64,000 bases of DNA from Gnetum montanum (Eukaryota; Streptophyta; Gnetopsida; Gnetales; Gnetaceae), in assembly GCA_015680685.1 (NCBI GenBank), contig MNCI01004834.1, positions 56,978 through 120,977 of the forward strand. Reading direction: 5' to 3'. Each line of letters opens with the position of its first letter. The first letter of the stretch is position 1. The notes beneath the pieces were generated by a model that was not told the DNA's origin, did no database searches, and saw only the letters and a program-made list of their open reading frames with translations. A program made the position numbers and the translations under genes. Positions 1 through 13,470 of the stretch are shown in pieces.

Positions 1-1225
1 GGAGAATCTTCACAAGGCTTGAATACTACTCAAAAGGATGTTGTATGTAAAAGATAAAAATAGTATGTCATAGTAGGAAATAACACATTATGTTGATGGT
101 TCTACGATGATATATTGTTAAAGTTCTTTGGTAAAACTAAAGCCAGAATAGTCCTAGAGCAGGTTCATGAGGGTGTGTGTGGAGGGTGTATAGGCCTAGA
201 GCCATGGTCTCTAAAATTAGATAGTTAGGTTATTATTGGTCTTGTATTAAAAATGACTATCTACAGAAAATCAAAACTTGTGATACATGCTAGTAGCATA
301 GCAATCTCATACATGTAACACCGACTGAGTTACACAAAACTCAAATCACTTGGCCATTTCAACGATGGGGGTTAGATATCATTGAACCTCTAATGCCTAA
401 GTCTTCCGAAGGGCATAGCTTCATCATCACCATAACCAAATATTTTACCAAGTGGTTTGAGGCTATTTCCCTAAGGAAGACTACATCTGAACAAGTTTGT
501 AAATTCATCTTGGACAATAGAGTAGTCCATTTTTGTATACCCATGACCATAGTCATAAACAATGGACCACAATTTGGTAGCCAAGAAATGGAAAATTTCT
601 ATCATGACCAAGGCATCAAGCATTCTTTCTGATCACCTTATTACCCTTAAGAAAATGAAAAAGCTAAAGTAAGCAAGAAGGCCATCATCAACTTGCTCAA
701 GAAAATGCTAAACAACAATAAGTGCAAGTGGCTTGAATGGCTTATCCATACACTATGGGCCTACAAAACCACATACCATACTATGAGGGTGTAACCCCAT
801 ATAGTCTTGTTTATGGTTTTGAATCTATTTTACCTCTTTAATTGCAAGTACCATTGCTTCAAGTTGCCCTATCTAACTTCATCAATGATAGATAGAATGA
901 GGTATGGACCATTGAACTAAACTTGATGGAGGAGTAGCATGTGTGAATGCTTGTTCACATTGAGCATAGCTAGGAGAGGAAAAAGTGGCAACATCATCAT
1001 AACCTTGGAAAATGCAAGATCAAGGAAGGGGACTTGGTCCTTAAGGTCATCCATGAGCATGTAGACAAATTCTCAACCAACTAGAAAGGACCTTTCTTGG
1101 TCACTAAAGCCTATATCAACAGCACCTACAGAATAGTAGATATGGATAGAAATGAGTTGGTCAATCTAGTCAATCATTCCTATCTAAAATTATACTACAT
1201 GTACCTAATAATAATCAACAAGTAA
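1..1225 (+). pseudogene. Integrase end of a Tat-lineage Ty3/gypsy pol (decayed)
   Basis: This is the C-terminal part of a gypsy polyprotein. It begins in the RNase H-integrase spacer and runs through the zinc-binding region (about 150-320), the core (about 350-780) and the C-terminal region (about 1000-1225). The core holds LDIIEPL, a TKYFTKW-like block and INNGPQFGS. Many stops break the frame. The first core Asp (LDII) is kept, but the second is Asn (INN where IDN/TDN is usual) and the expected Glu position reads Lys (KVSKKAI), so the enzyme is dead by substitution as well as by stops. It aligns along its whole length with the better preserved copy at 24780-25970, so it belongs to the same family as Tat-1. 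The 5' part of this element lies outside the window. Confidence 0.85.
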
Positions 1226-2290
1226 TCCTACTTTCCATGGCCTACTAGGACCTTAAACTAGTGACATGGTTCACTAAGATCTTAAACTGGCACCACAGCT
1301 TGCCAGGGCCTTAAATTGGCAACACATGTAACCTTTGGTACCTATATTTGTTAAACTATTCTACATGTCCTGATGTATTTCATTGTGACAACATGATTTT
1401 TCAACTTGATTTTTCTCATCCTCTTGGAGTTGTGCTTGTAGAATGAAGCCTAGAGCCATCATGGAGATGTAACACATCACAACAGCAAGTTACCACATTA
1501 CCTCGATGTGCAAGATTTAGAGATTTTGTCCTATTGTTTCAAGAGTTATTATTTCATATCATTTCCATTACCATTCCCTTGAGCCCAATCTTGTAGCCTG
1601 GTTATAACCTTCCTTATCTTGAATGATAATGTTGATTGATGTTTGACACTCATACATATATGGCCATATGACATCTCTTTAGAATGCTCCACCATCAAGT
1701 CCATTGCATGTAAAAAACTTCATTCAATGGAAACACATTTATTCCATTGAGTGTAACACATCTCACTTGATGAAAAAACTAAATCAAAACTAGCTTTGGC
1801 AAAGAAACCCAATGAAGGTTTTACCACATAAAGAAAAGAAGAGAAGTGCAAGCAAATTGTCAAGAAGTCAAATGATTAATGAAGCATAAAGAATAGATCA
1901 ATGGCTCTAGACATACAAAGGGAGGAGCCTAATGACCAAACTAACCTTGGAGCAAGATGTTGGTTTCTCAAACACATCTACCAAGTGACCCACACTTTCA
2001 AACATGAAGCCTGAAGCCCAAATGGATTAACCAATATGTCTATGCCACATTGTAGCCATGATGTCAATACTTGAAATATATTCTTAGCTTTTATAACCAT
2101 TTTCCTATGACCTCATTTCCATTTCACCACCACAACCTTCTCCCATCATCAAAAGCACTCTTGAGCATGGTTCAACACTACTAAATCAAGCATGGAGAGA
2201 GAACATCGGTGATGGACCTACAATGATGTTTTGTATTCTTTGTCAATATCTCTCAAGTCAATCCTCTAGACATAAATAAAAAGGATCCAA
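1226..2290 (+). other. 3' untranslated region and polypurine tract of the first Tat element
   Basis: Non-coding DNA between integrase and the 3' LTR. It starts with three copies of a short motif containing CTTAAA (about 1252, 1281 and 1310) that recurs at other module borders in these elements. It ends with a purine run, AAATAAAAAGGATCCAA, directly before the LTR. The same 3' UTR can be followed in Tat-1 (about 25971-26951), and its last 80 bases in Tat-2 (41757-41841). No gene is seen. Confidence 0.6.
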
Positions 2291-3998
2291 TGAAACACCA
2301 TCAAAAATTTATGTTGTAACCTTCATTTCCTAACATGAGGTAAGAATTCATTGTAAATGTAAGATATGTAGTCCATGAGCTACAATCTTGCATACTTCAA
2401 CTTTTTGAGGCCAAAAAATACTTCAAAAGTTATTATTGCCTCACTTCCCAAGTCGGAATAGGCACCTAATGTCTATATCTGGGCTTGGAAAAGCTAAAAC
2501 CATTTTTGGGATTGCTAAAATTAGCATTTCCATGGGTTTTTGTAGGGGTATAGCCCCAACTATGCTAAAGCCATTTTCAGTAGACATAGTAGCTATAGTA
2601 GATAGTGGTGATATGATAGCTAGCAAAGTCACCACTAAGACTCAGTAGAAATGTAATGTTGGAGTTATTGAAATTTTCATTTTTTCAAACAACAGCCAAC
2701 ATTGTCATCCCAAGTCTTCAATGGCTAGTGTAGACAAAATTCCTCACTAGGCACCACACTTTCCAAAGGATTCCATCATTTTCATAGTTTCCAACTATTT
2801 GCACATTTTCCACCACTTTTTCCATTTATCATCAACCTCAACATAGTCTACCAATGTCAACATAGTAGGAATGATGTCAATGTAGTCACAAAAGCCCATT
2901 TAGTATTTATAGTAAATGGATGGGTTTTGTGGCTATATCCCTTTCCAAACGTACTATAAATGGAAACTACACTAAAAGTAGATAACCATTGACCAAGACC
3001 AACATAGTAATAATGGTGCCAACATAGTCACAAAAGTCCATTTACTATATATAGTAAATGGATGGGTTTTGTGGCTACTATCCATTCTAGACTTACCACA
3101 AATAGTAACTATGCTAGGAGTAGATGACCATTACAACCTACACATTGACACCAATTTGTTAGTAATCAATGGCAGTGGTGCATAGTCCCAAAAATAGCAA
3201 CCCTACCCTATAAAACCCAAGGTCAACATCATTTTCAGGTTCCAACACTTTGTCTTTCTAATAATTTTTGGTATTTTTGGTAGTAATTCCAAGCTTCCAC
3301 ACCCATAATAGTAACTTTTCCATTTTTCCAATGATCAAAGCCCATTTGCAACCCTAATTCCACCTTTGGTAGTAGAAAATGGTACTACATTGGGCATAGA
3401 GACTCCCACATAGCTACCATTACTCTAAAAAGTGAAAGCACATTTTCATAACCTCGTTGCAAAGCCTGGTGGAAACCGATGGAATGCTAATAAAAATTGA
3501 AGTTGGGAAGAAACCAGATCATGAAGTTGTAGTAGGACACAACTTTCCTTCTCCAACAGACTTTGAGCTTTTGCAAGTAACTTCTTGTGCTTTTGGCACA
3601 AAACCTGTACCTCTTGAACCTTTATTCTTTATTTTTTATAAAGTTTATTTTACATGTTGTACAAGTTTTAGTTTACATTTCCATTCTTGCACTTTTTTTC
3701 ATTTCAAATTTGCAACTATAATGCCATTTCTAAAGCCATTTACATTTTTTTTGGCCATTTCTGTTTGCATTTACATTTTCATTTTTTTGCTTTCATGTCT
3801 AATTTCATCTACGATTATGTTTACATTTCACAACCATTTTTGTTTACATTCCATAAGTCCCTGGGGTCATTGGAAAGACTATCCAAAGCATCTTGAGTCC
3901 TGTTTTATAAAGGCCCTTGGCATTTAGGGTTAAAATTGTTCCAATGCTTGGATCTTTCAATTTTCCCATTCCAACAACTAAGATTTCTAGCTCCAATA
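2291..3998 (+). repeat. 3' LTR of the first Tat-lineage element
   Basis: The repeat starts TGAAACACCATC right after the purine tract and is homologous over its length to the LTRs at 8379 and 26952. The end is placed at CTCCAATA by comparison with 8379-9819, where the primer site follows. It is longer than the 8379 copy, partly because of an internal tandem duplication. Open frames inside it (for example 3457-3927, Phe/His-rich) show no coding signature and are treated as chance. Confidence 0.75.
2858..3140. repeat. Two-copy tandem duplication (period about 142 bp) inside the LTR
   Basis: Two diverged units start near 2859 and 3001. Each contains a TAGTCACAAAAG block, a dyad around TTTACTATATATAGTAAA and then GATGGGTTTTGTGGCTA. 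The LTRs at 8379 and 26952 have only one unit. Confidence 0.75.
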
Positions 3999-6900
3999 GC
4001 CTAGATCAAGCGTTATGAACTAAATCCCTATGAATAATTGGATTTAGGAATTAGGCAAAAGAAGCATTTGAAGTTACCAAAGCTTACTAAGAGAGAGATT
4101 TCTAGGCCTTCATGGTCATGTGTAGGAATGAGTAATAGATTATCCTAGACTATTACATTTGTGGGTCAAGTCATCTAGAAAATAGGTTGAACATGAGATA
4201 GACTTTATATGTTTATTAGTCTAACCAATCATTTTGATGTTACTTTAATAATTACATGATCAATCTATAAATACCAATTTGTATGGACTAAAGAGCTTGG
4301 AATATTATCACTCTTCCCATTACATCTTCTTCTTCATTTATTTTTTTCATTTTCATTTTTTTCTTTTTTTTTCCTTTTTTTATTTTCTTTTTATTTTTCA
4401 TTTATTTTTTCCATCTCTTTTTTCATTATAAGAAGTTTTCTAAATGGTGCATGAGGATTACGAAAGTTATTAAGGTGTCAAATTACCACCTAGAGTCTTT
4501 ACTTTACATGAACATGAAAATTCATCCCTCACCACATGGCATGCATAGGTTCATGAGATCATGAATCTCTCCTAATCAAGGATGGCTAAGCATGGTAGGC
4601 ATGTGCACCTTAGTTCAATTATACCAATTAAACCCATTGTAGTAGTAACAAGGATCCTTAGTGACACATCCTTTTCTTACAAGTGACCAAGCACTCTTCT
4701 AGAATTCTAGAGCTCACACCTTAAAGTGTGGATCCACCACTTGACCATAGTTTCAATAGTAGTAGCTTCAACAACCCATAATGTGAGTCCCATCTCCCTA
4801 CTAAATTTGAGCCTAGTTCACTGGTAATGGATAGAGGAAAACTAGGTAGATGAATTTTGTCATGTGGGAATTCCATCGATTAAGGCTCTATTTTGAACCC
4901 ATTTAGCACTATCACATCATCATCACATCTATAATGCACCCATCCATCATTGGCTTATTAGGTAAGCATTCATAAATCACATTAATTGATTTTCCTTATG
5001 CATACAAAACATACTTGAAAGAATATGAAAATCAAAATTGAGTAATCATTAATATGAAAAATATAAAAATCACTAACTACACACATTAACTTTATTAAAC
5101 CACATAAAATGCATACTAAATAAACAAATCATACTCTACCATTGAAGCCATTATGTGGAGGATACTTCCCCTATAATAGAGTTCAAGGTTGATACTTGAC
5201 AAGCTCCTTGTTGAACTTATTATGTAGAATTATATCCTCCTTGGTCCTATTTCTTTAAAGATAATGGTGGAGAAGGGGATGAGCATAAATACTCACTGAT
5301 AATTATGTTTTTCTTTCTTTTACAAAAATGCTTTCATCTATAAGGTCATGAATTTCATGCCATTAAAGAAACATGATTATTTTAGTACTTCCCAATAATA
5401 CATGATGAATTGAACATTTTTCTACTAAGGTTGATTCAAAATCCCCTCCTTTAATGGTAGAAAAGGTCATGATAGATAGTGTTAGACTTATGGCCACTAA
5501 GATAGTTATGGTGGATATGACCAATAGTAGTGAGGTATTGCATGAGGTATGTGCTTTGTGCCCTTCTCAATTTCATGGTAGGAAGAAGGATGACATGAGG
5601 AAGATTATTGCAATCTAGAGGAAGCACTCCAAGGATCAAGTTTTATCCCTTATTAAAGTTGTGACTAAAAAAATGAATCATAGCGATAATAAATTTAATC
5701 ATGGTAAGGCCTATTACTACTTGTTTCAACTTTGGTAGTCACTTCAATGACTTTTATTTTTTAAATCTTTGAAACCTAATGTTATCTTTTGATTTAATAC
5801 ATCTCAAATCTTATCAACAACATTAGTAGTGTTTACTAAAATATTTCTAGTTTTCATGCTTTTTAAACAAGGACTTTAACAACACCAAAAGGTTGAATCT
5901 TACATTCAACACTCTTTGCATCCTTCTAACATTAGGAATTTATGTTGGCTTCCTCTACATTGACATGCTTATCTCATTGACTTTTCAATTTAGCTACAAC
6001 ATGCAACATAGCACCAATTTGATCCACAAACCTCTTATAGAGATCACCCATGATATACATATCCATTCTTTCATGACTTTGTGGCCATAGTCCTTCTACA
6101 TAGTGCATTAATTGGTCATGTTTGCTAAACCCATGATTTGAACATTGATTGAGTATGCAACTGTATCATTCTATGATCATGTGTAATGATTCCTTGGTAT
6201 AGTATCTCCATCCTTCTATCTTCTTTCTACTATTTTCAACTTAGGCATAATGAAAGCATTTAACATGCCTACCCAAGAAGTAATGGAGTTTAATGGAAGA
6301 GCTTAATACCATGTTTTAGAATGATCAATGAGTGTGTAGAAAAAAGATGTAACTTTTTCCACTCACTGTTCAATCCTTGCAACCTACAAGAGATGAAAAA
6401 TGTTTAAACATGAAGTTATGGATCATCATTTAACTGCCAACTAAATGTAAGAATGTTAACCATATCAAACTTCTTGATTCTACTCTCCTCTATGCTATTA
6501 GATGAAATGCAAAATACTTCATGAATTTGATCTTGGTAGGTCCAGAAATAATGTCTAATCCAAGCCATCAACACCTACATTCATATGAAGGTAAGATAAC
6601 TATGGAATGATGAACTACTTTGACTCATCAAAAATATAGCTTAAGCCCCATGGAAAAAGATGCCTAAACCTCCTTCCCCTAGAATCATTCATGTTGTAGC
6701 AATGGGAGTATCTAGGAGAAGGTAATGCCTAAATCCTAGCATGCATACGCTCATACTCCTATTCCACAATCATATCATTAAGCTCTTGCTTTTCATGAGA
6801 ATTATAGTTTGATTTTTGAGGTGGCATGGATTAATATTTTATGATATCCTTAATGAATCTTTAATTGGACAAAGCCTTCTCAAAGATGGTAGGTTCATCT

Positions 6901-8378
6901 TATCTAGCTTCTTTGTAAAGTCATCCATGTGCATCACACCATCATTCGAATTTATCTTGACTAAATTTTATCATAATAGAAGATGCTCTTTCATTCACTA
7001 TATTTTTTTAAATTGATTTGGATAAAATGAGGTTTCTACTTCAATCTATTGCCATTACCCAATTCAGCCATGATTACTTTAGTCTTTTATTTCCTTTAAA
7101 ATCAACAACTTAAAAAAAATTCACCAGTGCCTTCCTCAATAGTGATGCTAATGATAGGGGTCTAGCTAGCTTTGAACCAATGGAATTTATCATACAGAAC
7201 GTAGTGCAATCCAATCATAAGCTTCAAAGACGATGTTGAGTGAATTAACAAGAACACTTGTGGGTATTATTACTTTTAATAAATATAAAAGATGGTATGA
7301 TACATATGGCACAATGAAAATCCATGCAGCCATGGTGAGAAAGGTGATAAAATATTTATAATTTTGTACTTTATAATTTGTATGTATTTTATAAATAAAA
7401 GAAATAAATTAATAATAAACACACATGCATTGCTAACCCACTTGGGGATAGCTACAGTGCTCGTGTTGTAATCCCTCTTAGGGATAGATGTAACACCACA
7501 TATGAAATGTAATAGAAATGACTCTTAGTCACACAACCTTGGTGGCCCAACACCATGCCATACAATTATGACTTTCTTGGATAAGAAATGAATCATCGTA
7601 GGTTGATCAAAATGAAAACTAAATAAATATTTGTATTATTTTAATTCTTTATAAATGTTTTTTATGTTTTAATATTTAAGACATCAATGGTATAATAAGG
7701 AAAAATCATGAGCTTTATTCACTACACAAACACTAGACTCCACATTGATCAAACAGTTTCGAGCTATGTAAGCAAGGTAGCACTTTAATAAAATCTAGTT
7801 ATGCTTGTGAATGCAATGACTTAAAATACACATAAGACAAGGAAATAAATCAACTTACCCAAGGGAGGTATAGTTCTCACACAAACCATATGTTAAAAGC
7901 CAAAATGAAATGCATAAGATACATATGAGAGATCATCCCAAGTATTTATACTTTACAAGTAGAAATAGAGGAGGTTCATTACTGCCTAGCTATCAACAAA
8001 GGTTTGTCAACATATCTTGAGCTAATGCCAATCCCATAGAAGATAAGGAAGACCACACTAGGCCTAAAGGGGGTGCATTAGTGCCCCTATGCTAACGCAA
8101 TTCACCCCTTCCCCCCAAATCATACTTTGCATTAATAATTCCAAATGAAAGCTTGTACCTGAGGGAACATGATGAAAGGACCAAAGGACATCTAAATGAA
8201 GCTAAAATCATCCTAAGGAGCCTAGAATCATGCACACAATCTTAAAGTATGACATAGGGGACTAGGGTGCATCCTGGAAGATCAAGAACTTTGAATAAAC
8301 ATGTTAGACTATAAACATAGGGCACATGACATACTTTAAAAATCCATGGCTCAGAATCAACATACAAATCATCACTAG
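3999..8378. other. Unassigned decayed repeat DNA between two LTRs
   Basis: No gene can be supported in these 4.4 kb. A TATAAATA box at 4265-4272 followed by a T-rich tract (about 4318-4440) looks like the promoter/leader end of an unrecognised LTR, but no partner LTR was found. Short open frames on both strands (5451-5639 minus, 5893-6090 plus, 6816-7016 plus) have no recognisable domains. AT-rich tracts lie near 7360-7420 and 7620-7690. Most likely these are remnants of older retroelements. Confidence 0.5.
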
Positions 8379-9819
8379 TGAAACACCACCAAAAATTCAT
8401 GTTTTTAACCTTCATTTCCCAACTTGAGGTACAATTTCATTGTAAATGTAAGATTTGAAGTCCAAGAGCTACAATCATGCATACTTTGGCTTTTGGGGCT
8501 AAAAATGCCTTAAAAGTCACGATTGCCTCACTTCGCAAGTGGAAAAAGGTACCTCATGTCTATAACTAGGCTTGGGAAGGCTGAAAATGCCTTGGGAATG
8601 ACCAAAATTCACATTTCCATGTGTTTTTGTAGGGGTATAGCCCCAACTACGTTGGATCCATCTACACCTCCTCCACCCCACCCCCACCCCCCCTAGTGTA
8701 GATGAAGTTGATGCTGCAATAGACAAGAACATCTAAAACATTCCAAGAGATAATAGTGGCCAATGTAGTCATCACCAAGTCTTCAATGACCAGTGTAGAT
8801 AGCATTTTCCACTAGGCACAATATTTTCCAATTGGTTTCACCATTTTCATAGTTTCCAACTCTCTCCATATTTTCCACAATTTTTGGCATTCTTGATAAC
8901 CTTAGTGTAGTTTAACAAAGCCAGCATAGTGAGGATGATGCCAACATAGTCATAAAATTCTATTTACTATTTTAGTAAATGGATGGGTTTTGTGGTTGTA
9001 GTATATACCAAACTTACTATAAATGGTAACTACATTAAAATTTGATGACTGTTGTACCTACAACTTGACATCATTCTCTTAGCAATCACAATAGTGATGT
9101 ATAGATTCAAAAATAGCCAAATCCATCCTATAAAAATGCAACATAGGCACTTTATACTAGTCCTCAATTTTTAGAGAGGAAATAGCACTTTTTGCAATCT
9201 TCCAACCAAAAAGCTTTTGCAACCACCTATTCACTTTGTTAGCAATATTGGTACTATGCTAGGCACATAGACATCCATTTATTTCCATTACACTAAAAGT
9301 GAAGCATCATTTCTATAACCACATTACTGATCCTAGTGGAAACCAACAAGGAGTTGCTAAAAATGAGAGTTGGGAAGAATCTAGATCATGGAGTTGACAT
9401 GGAACATAGCCTACCTTCTCCAATAGACTTCAAGCTCTTGCAAGCAACTTCTTGTGCTTTGACACATAAAATCTATACTTCATGAACCTTATTCTTTATT
9501 TTTTTAAAAATAAAGTTATAGTTTTCATGTTGTGCAAATTTTACTTTACATTTTCATTTCTATACCTATTTTAATCCCAGATCTGCAACTCTAACTTCAC
9601 TTAGGTTTACATTTTCATCTTCATTTTCAATTTTTTCTACATTTATGTTTTCACTACCATTTCTATTTAAACTTTTGTAAGTCCCTAGGTAATTAGCCAG
9701 AATGTTCAAACCACCTTGAGTCTTATTTTCAAAGGCCCTTGGGATTCGAGATTAAATATATTCTAGTGCCTAGATTTTTTTGGTTTATATTCTAACAACT
9801 AAAATTTCTAGCTCCAATA
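8379..9819 (+). repeat. 5' LTR of Tat-1
   Basis: It begins TGAAACACCACC and ends at CTCCAATA, just before a primer-binding-like sequence. It is homologous to 2291-3998 and, for its first part, to 26952-27850. It contains one copy of the TTTACTA/TAGTAAA dyad seen twice in the first LTR. Confidence 0.75.
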
Positions 9820-9825
9820 GTTTTC

Positions 9826-9846
9826 TAGTGCTAGAAGGAGGGCCTT
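9826..9846 (+). promoter_or_regulatory. Degenerate tRNA primer-binding site of Tat-1
   Basis: TAGTGCTAGAAGGAGGGCC follows the LTR end after a short T-rich spacer. It matches the Tat-2 primer site (TGGCGCTAGAAGAAGAACC at 30839) with a decayed first part. The location and the similarity between the two elements support the call. The tRNA species is not assigned. Confidence 0.6.
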
Positions 9847-10849
9847 CACCCAAATTCTTAGCCAAAACCTTTTTTTTCAACTATCACATTTTCAACTTTT
9901 TAAATCTATAAACATATTCCATTAAAATCTTAGAAACTAGTGTAGTTAGGCTTTTGCTGTATTTTGACAATAATTGCTAGATTTTTGGAGGCTAGCATAG
10001 TTAACCTAGAAAACCAAAATCCAAAAACCTAATTCTATCTATCATTTTTGGTTCCCACCACTCAGTGTAGTTTGTTGGGATTTTCCATCTAAACTAAATT
10101 TTGTTTGATGTAGGATCTAATCAAATAGACAATAGTAGTTATAGTAGTCATAGTAGCTACAGTACTCACAATAGCTATAGTAGTCACAGTACCTATAGTG
10201 GTAACCCAATTCCATTCATGATAGAATAAATAACTTCTTTTCCATTTTCACCACTCAACAGTAGTTTTCCACTACCTTTTCATTTTTGGTCAATTATGTT
10301 AGTGGATTATCTCACTTATTATGCTTTTACTAAAAATAGTAAAAAAGCTAAAACTATGGTTTTCACCATGTCTTTCAACCAATCAACCAAATTTTCCTTC
10401 AACTTCATGGAAAAAATGTCTAGCTAATAGGTTGTGAGGGTCTATAATCCTAAAGATCCTACTGTGGCTAAGTGTAGGTAGTTCTTGTGACTTAAGGGGT
10501 AAAGTCCTAGGTTATTGTTGATAAATGAAGATCACTACAACTACATTTGTGCCAAAATCCAAGCTAGCATGCTAATTCCATAGATGAAAGTAAAGGAAAA
10601 AAGGAAATATGAACTCATACACCAAAATGGAAAGGAGTATAGTCCTTCCCTGTATGATTAGATACCCCTTACTGACACCTACACTCGCATTATATCTTAG
10701 TTGATTAAGATGAATGGGGAGGATTAGAAGCTTAGCTCAAATAAGCATCAAGAGGAGGAGGAGGATGAGTTTACGGCAAAATCTAAACATGAAAACATCC
10801 TAGGTTGGTTGTTTCAATAAAACACCCCCAAGGCCATAGTGCCTAACTC
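9847..10849 (+). other. Tat-1 leader with TAGTAG-type low-complexity stretch
   Basis: Non-coding leader between primer site and gag. At about 10121-10204 it holds an imperfect simple repeat built from TAGTAG, TAGTCA and TAGCTA units. No gene seen. Confidence 0.45.
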
Positions 10850-12475
10850 CATTCCCTTTGTCTCCTCCAAAAAATAGATGCTAACATATTCTACCCTTTC
10901 TTACTTCACCATGTTTGAGCCCATGCTAGTCATCACTACACACCAAACAAAATTGGTGTTGCACTCCACTACATTCCACTTTGCCATGCCATTCACCACC
11001 TAGCCTTGGTTTATATGACCTTCATCGGTCGTTTTCACCACCACCAATCTACTAACCACTCAAGTGGGATCCACCATGGGACCCCAAGCAACCCAAGGTT
11101 CACACCCCCTTCATTCCATTTGTGCCCCAAATACTAGCACAAACTTCATTCTTCTTATTTGTTCTACCAAACACTATAATAACACAACCTCTTCCATCCA
11201 TGCCATAATCAATAGTGAGCCCACAAGCCTCCCAACAAACACCATAGTCTTTTGTACAAATCCCACAACCAATAGGAGCACCCCAGGGCCTAGATTAGAC
11301 CTTTCAAATGATCCAAGACCTAATGGAGAAGCTGAAGAGGCTCAAGGCCTCTACCTCTCAGAGCATCAAGATCATGGACTTTTATCAAGATGACCCCATA
11401 AGTCTTATTTTCCCACCCTTAATGCTTCCTCCTAGTGTTCTTATCCCGTAGTTCACCAAGTACAATGGCAAGGATGATCTGAAAACTCATCTAATAACCT
11501 TCTACTCTAAGTGCTTGCCATTACAAGCTTGGTTACTTACAATCATGTGAATTTTCCCTATGTCTTTCATGTGAAAATCCCTTGACTGGTACTGTGCCTT
11601 ACTCAGAGAATTCCTATCCTCTTTAGAAGAGCTAATTTCATGATTCGTTATCCATTTTAAGTATAACTTGAAACCTAATACCATGCTTGATCAACTGATG
11701 AAGGTTAAGCAATGATCCCTTAAGTTAGTGCAGAAGTTAATCCAATAGTGGAATGATATACTTAATGAAATACCAATACCAATAGCTAAAACACACCTCT
11801 TAGCTATTTTAAAGGGGGTGGTTAATGATTTCATTAAGTCAAAATTGTATTATCTCAATCTACAATCTCTCAATTAAGCCTTTTCTCATACTAAGAATAT
11901 AGAAGATGCTGCAAAGGCTAACCATGATCCTGCCTATATGGCATATAGAAATTAACATGTGTAGAAGGAAAAGGATAAGTGCAGGCAAAATAATGTGGTA
12001 GTAGCAACTGCAACTGAGGAGAACAAGTCAAGTAACTAAGGTCCAAAGACTAACCAAACAAAGGTTCCTTACTACCAACAACAACAACCAACCCTCAACC
12101 TCTAGGACCATAGCATCGACCATGTCTAGAACTAACTTTACATAGAAAGACTAGTCTAAGTATACCAAGTTAACCATTAAGCTATCAAAGATCTTAAACT
12201 AACTATTGAAGAGTGATAGGATTCAATATATGCAAATGACTGAGAATGCTTGTAAGAGGCATGGAAATTTATGCAAAGTAGCTAAAGACCCCACTCAAGC
12301 AACTAAAGAAGGCCCTCTAATGCCCAAGTACTTTAAGCTTGACCACTTTTCCCACTATCACCAATTGTTAGGTCATGACACCGATTTCTACCTTACACTG
12401 AAAGATGATCTCCAAAAGATGATAGATAGGGGAGAGCTAGTCCTTGATGTGTCTAACCTAGTCTGGTCATAAAAT
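10850..12475 (+). pseudogene. gag of Tat-1 (decayed)
   Basis: A Ser/Thr/Pro-rich N-terminal part is followed by a short helix (MIQDLMEKLKRLKAS), the marker DFYQDDPISL, a capsid-like region with HLLAILKGVVNDFIKS near 11790, and a C-terminal block with YHQLLGHDTDFYLTLKDD near 12355-12410. That block is a decayed form of the CxxH..GHDTxxC-type motif of Tat gag proteins. Each block aligns with Tat-2 gag (31500-33480) in the same order. Several in-frame stops and shifts are present. The intact protein would form the retroelement particle and bind RNA. Confidence 0.75.
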
Positions 12476-12929
12476 CAATCAATGCACATGTACAAAGATC
12501 CATTGAATGTCAACAACAGCTTCTACATCATATGGACATTCAACATTCATAACAATCGAGGGCTTGTGAGGGAACCATTTGTGATTCGGGTGCCTCCTTG
12601 TAGTGTCCTTCAACTTTCACTAGCTTAAGGCCCCCCATTTTTGTAAGGGTTCCATCACCAACACCCCCTCCCAAAGAGCCCTTTGTCATTAGGGTGCCCC
12701 AACCCATTACAACCAAGTCCACCCATATAACCAAACAACAACCCCCATGGTGGCTAATGCAATAACTTCTTCCTCCAAGCCAACCAATAATAACAAGAAA
12801 TCACCAACTAAAAAATGGAAGAAACATGCACAAAAGCCTAAGAACATAAGTAATAAGTAAGCCAAGGAATAGAAGGAAGTGGACTTGCCAAAGCCTACTT
12901 CCATCTCATCTATTTCCATGACCTTTACA

Positions 12930-13470
12930 ACCTAGGTTGCTTCAACAAGTAAACCATGGAAGGAATTTATGGCTTAGCCTCTTTCCTTTTGCTATTAAAG
13001 GCCCCATCTCTCTAGAATTTGTGGCAGGGAAGTAACTCCCCACAATGACAAACTTCCTGGTAGTAGAGAAAACACCAAGATTCAACCTCATCCTAGGAAG
13101 GCCTTGGCTAGCTTAATTATGAGTCATGTCTTCACCTATCCACCAAGAAATTCACCTACCTTACAAGGGATGTAAAATAATTATCCATGAAAATAGTGCA
13201 GCCCCCTTTAGTGGTTAATAATGTTAATGTAGAACAAGGATCTGAAGTAGATTTTCAAGAAGAAACTCCCACTGTTGGTCATAAAATTAAAGAGGTAGAT
13301 AGAGTAGAGGAGGCCAAGATAAACAACGATGAACCTGTTGATGCACCATGGGAAGAACTCCCCTTCAACATTGTCAATGAAGGAGATGGGGAATATAAAC
13401 TTATGCAAAATAGACCATATACATTTTGTAATATCTTGAAGATTAGGAAACACTTGCACAAGTGATGTAT
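12930..13470 (+). pseudogene. Protease-region remnant of Tat-1
   Basis: The second half of the retropepsin domain is visible (about 13010-13160). It includes a hydrophobic strand ending in a GRPWL-like sequence (AGGAAGGCCTTGGCTA) and the downstream PIHQEIHLPY-like stretch, both matching Tat-2 at 34450-34600. The Asp-Ser/Gly-Ala active-site loop is not readable. A 92-residue open frame at 13187-13465 continues the acidic tail. It ends before non-coding DNA containing the CTAAAACTG-type boundary motif. Confidence 0.55.

Noticed and set aside
3457-3927. 156-codon open frame in the first Tat LTR
   Set aside because: It lies wholly inside an LTR, is Phe/His-rich from T-rich DNA, and is not open in the homologous LTR at 8379.
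10121-10204. Possible CRISPR-like or regulatory array in the TAGTAG stretch
   Set aside because: Units are short and irregular, with no spacers; it is a decayed simple repeat.
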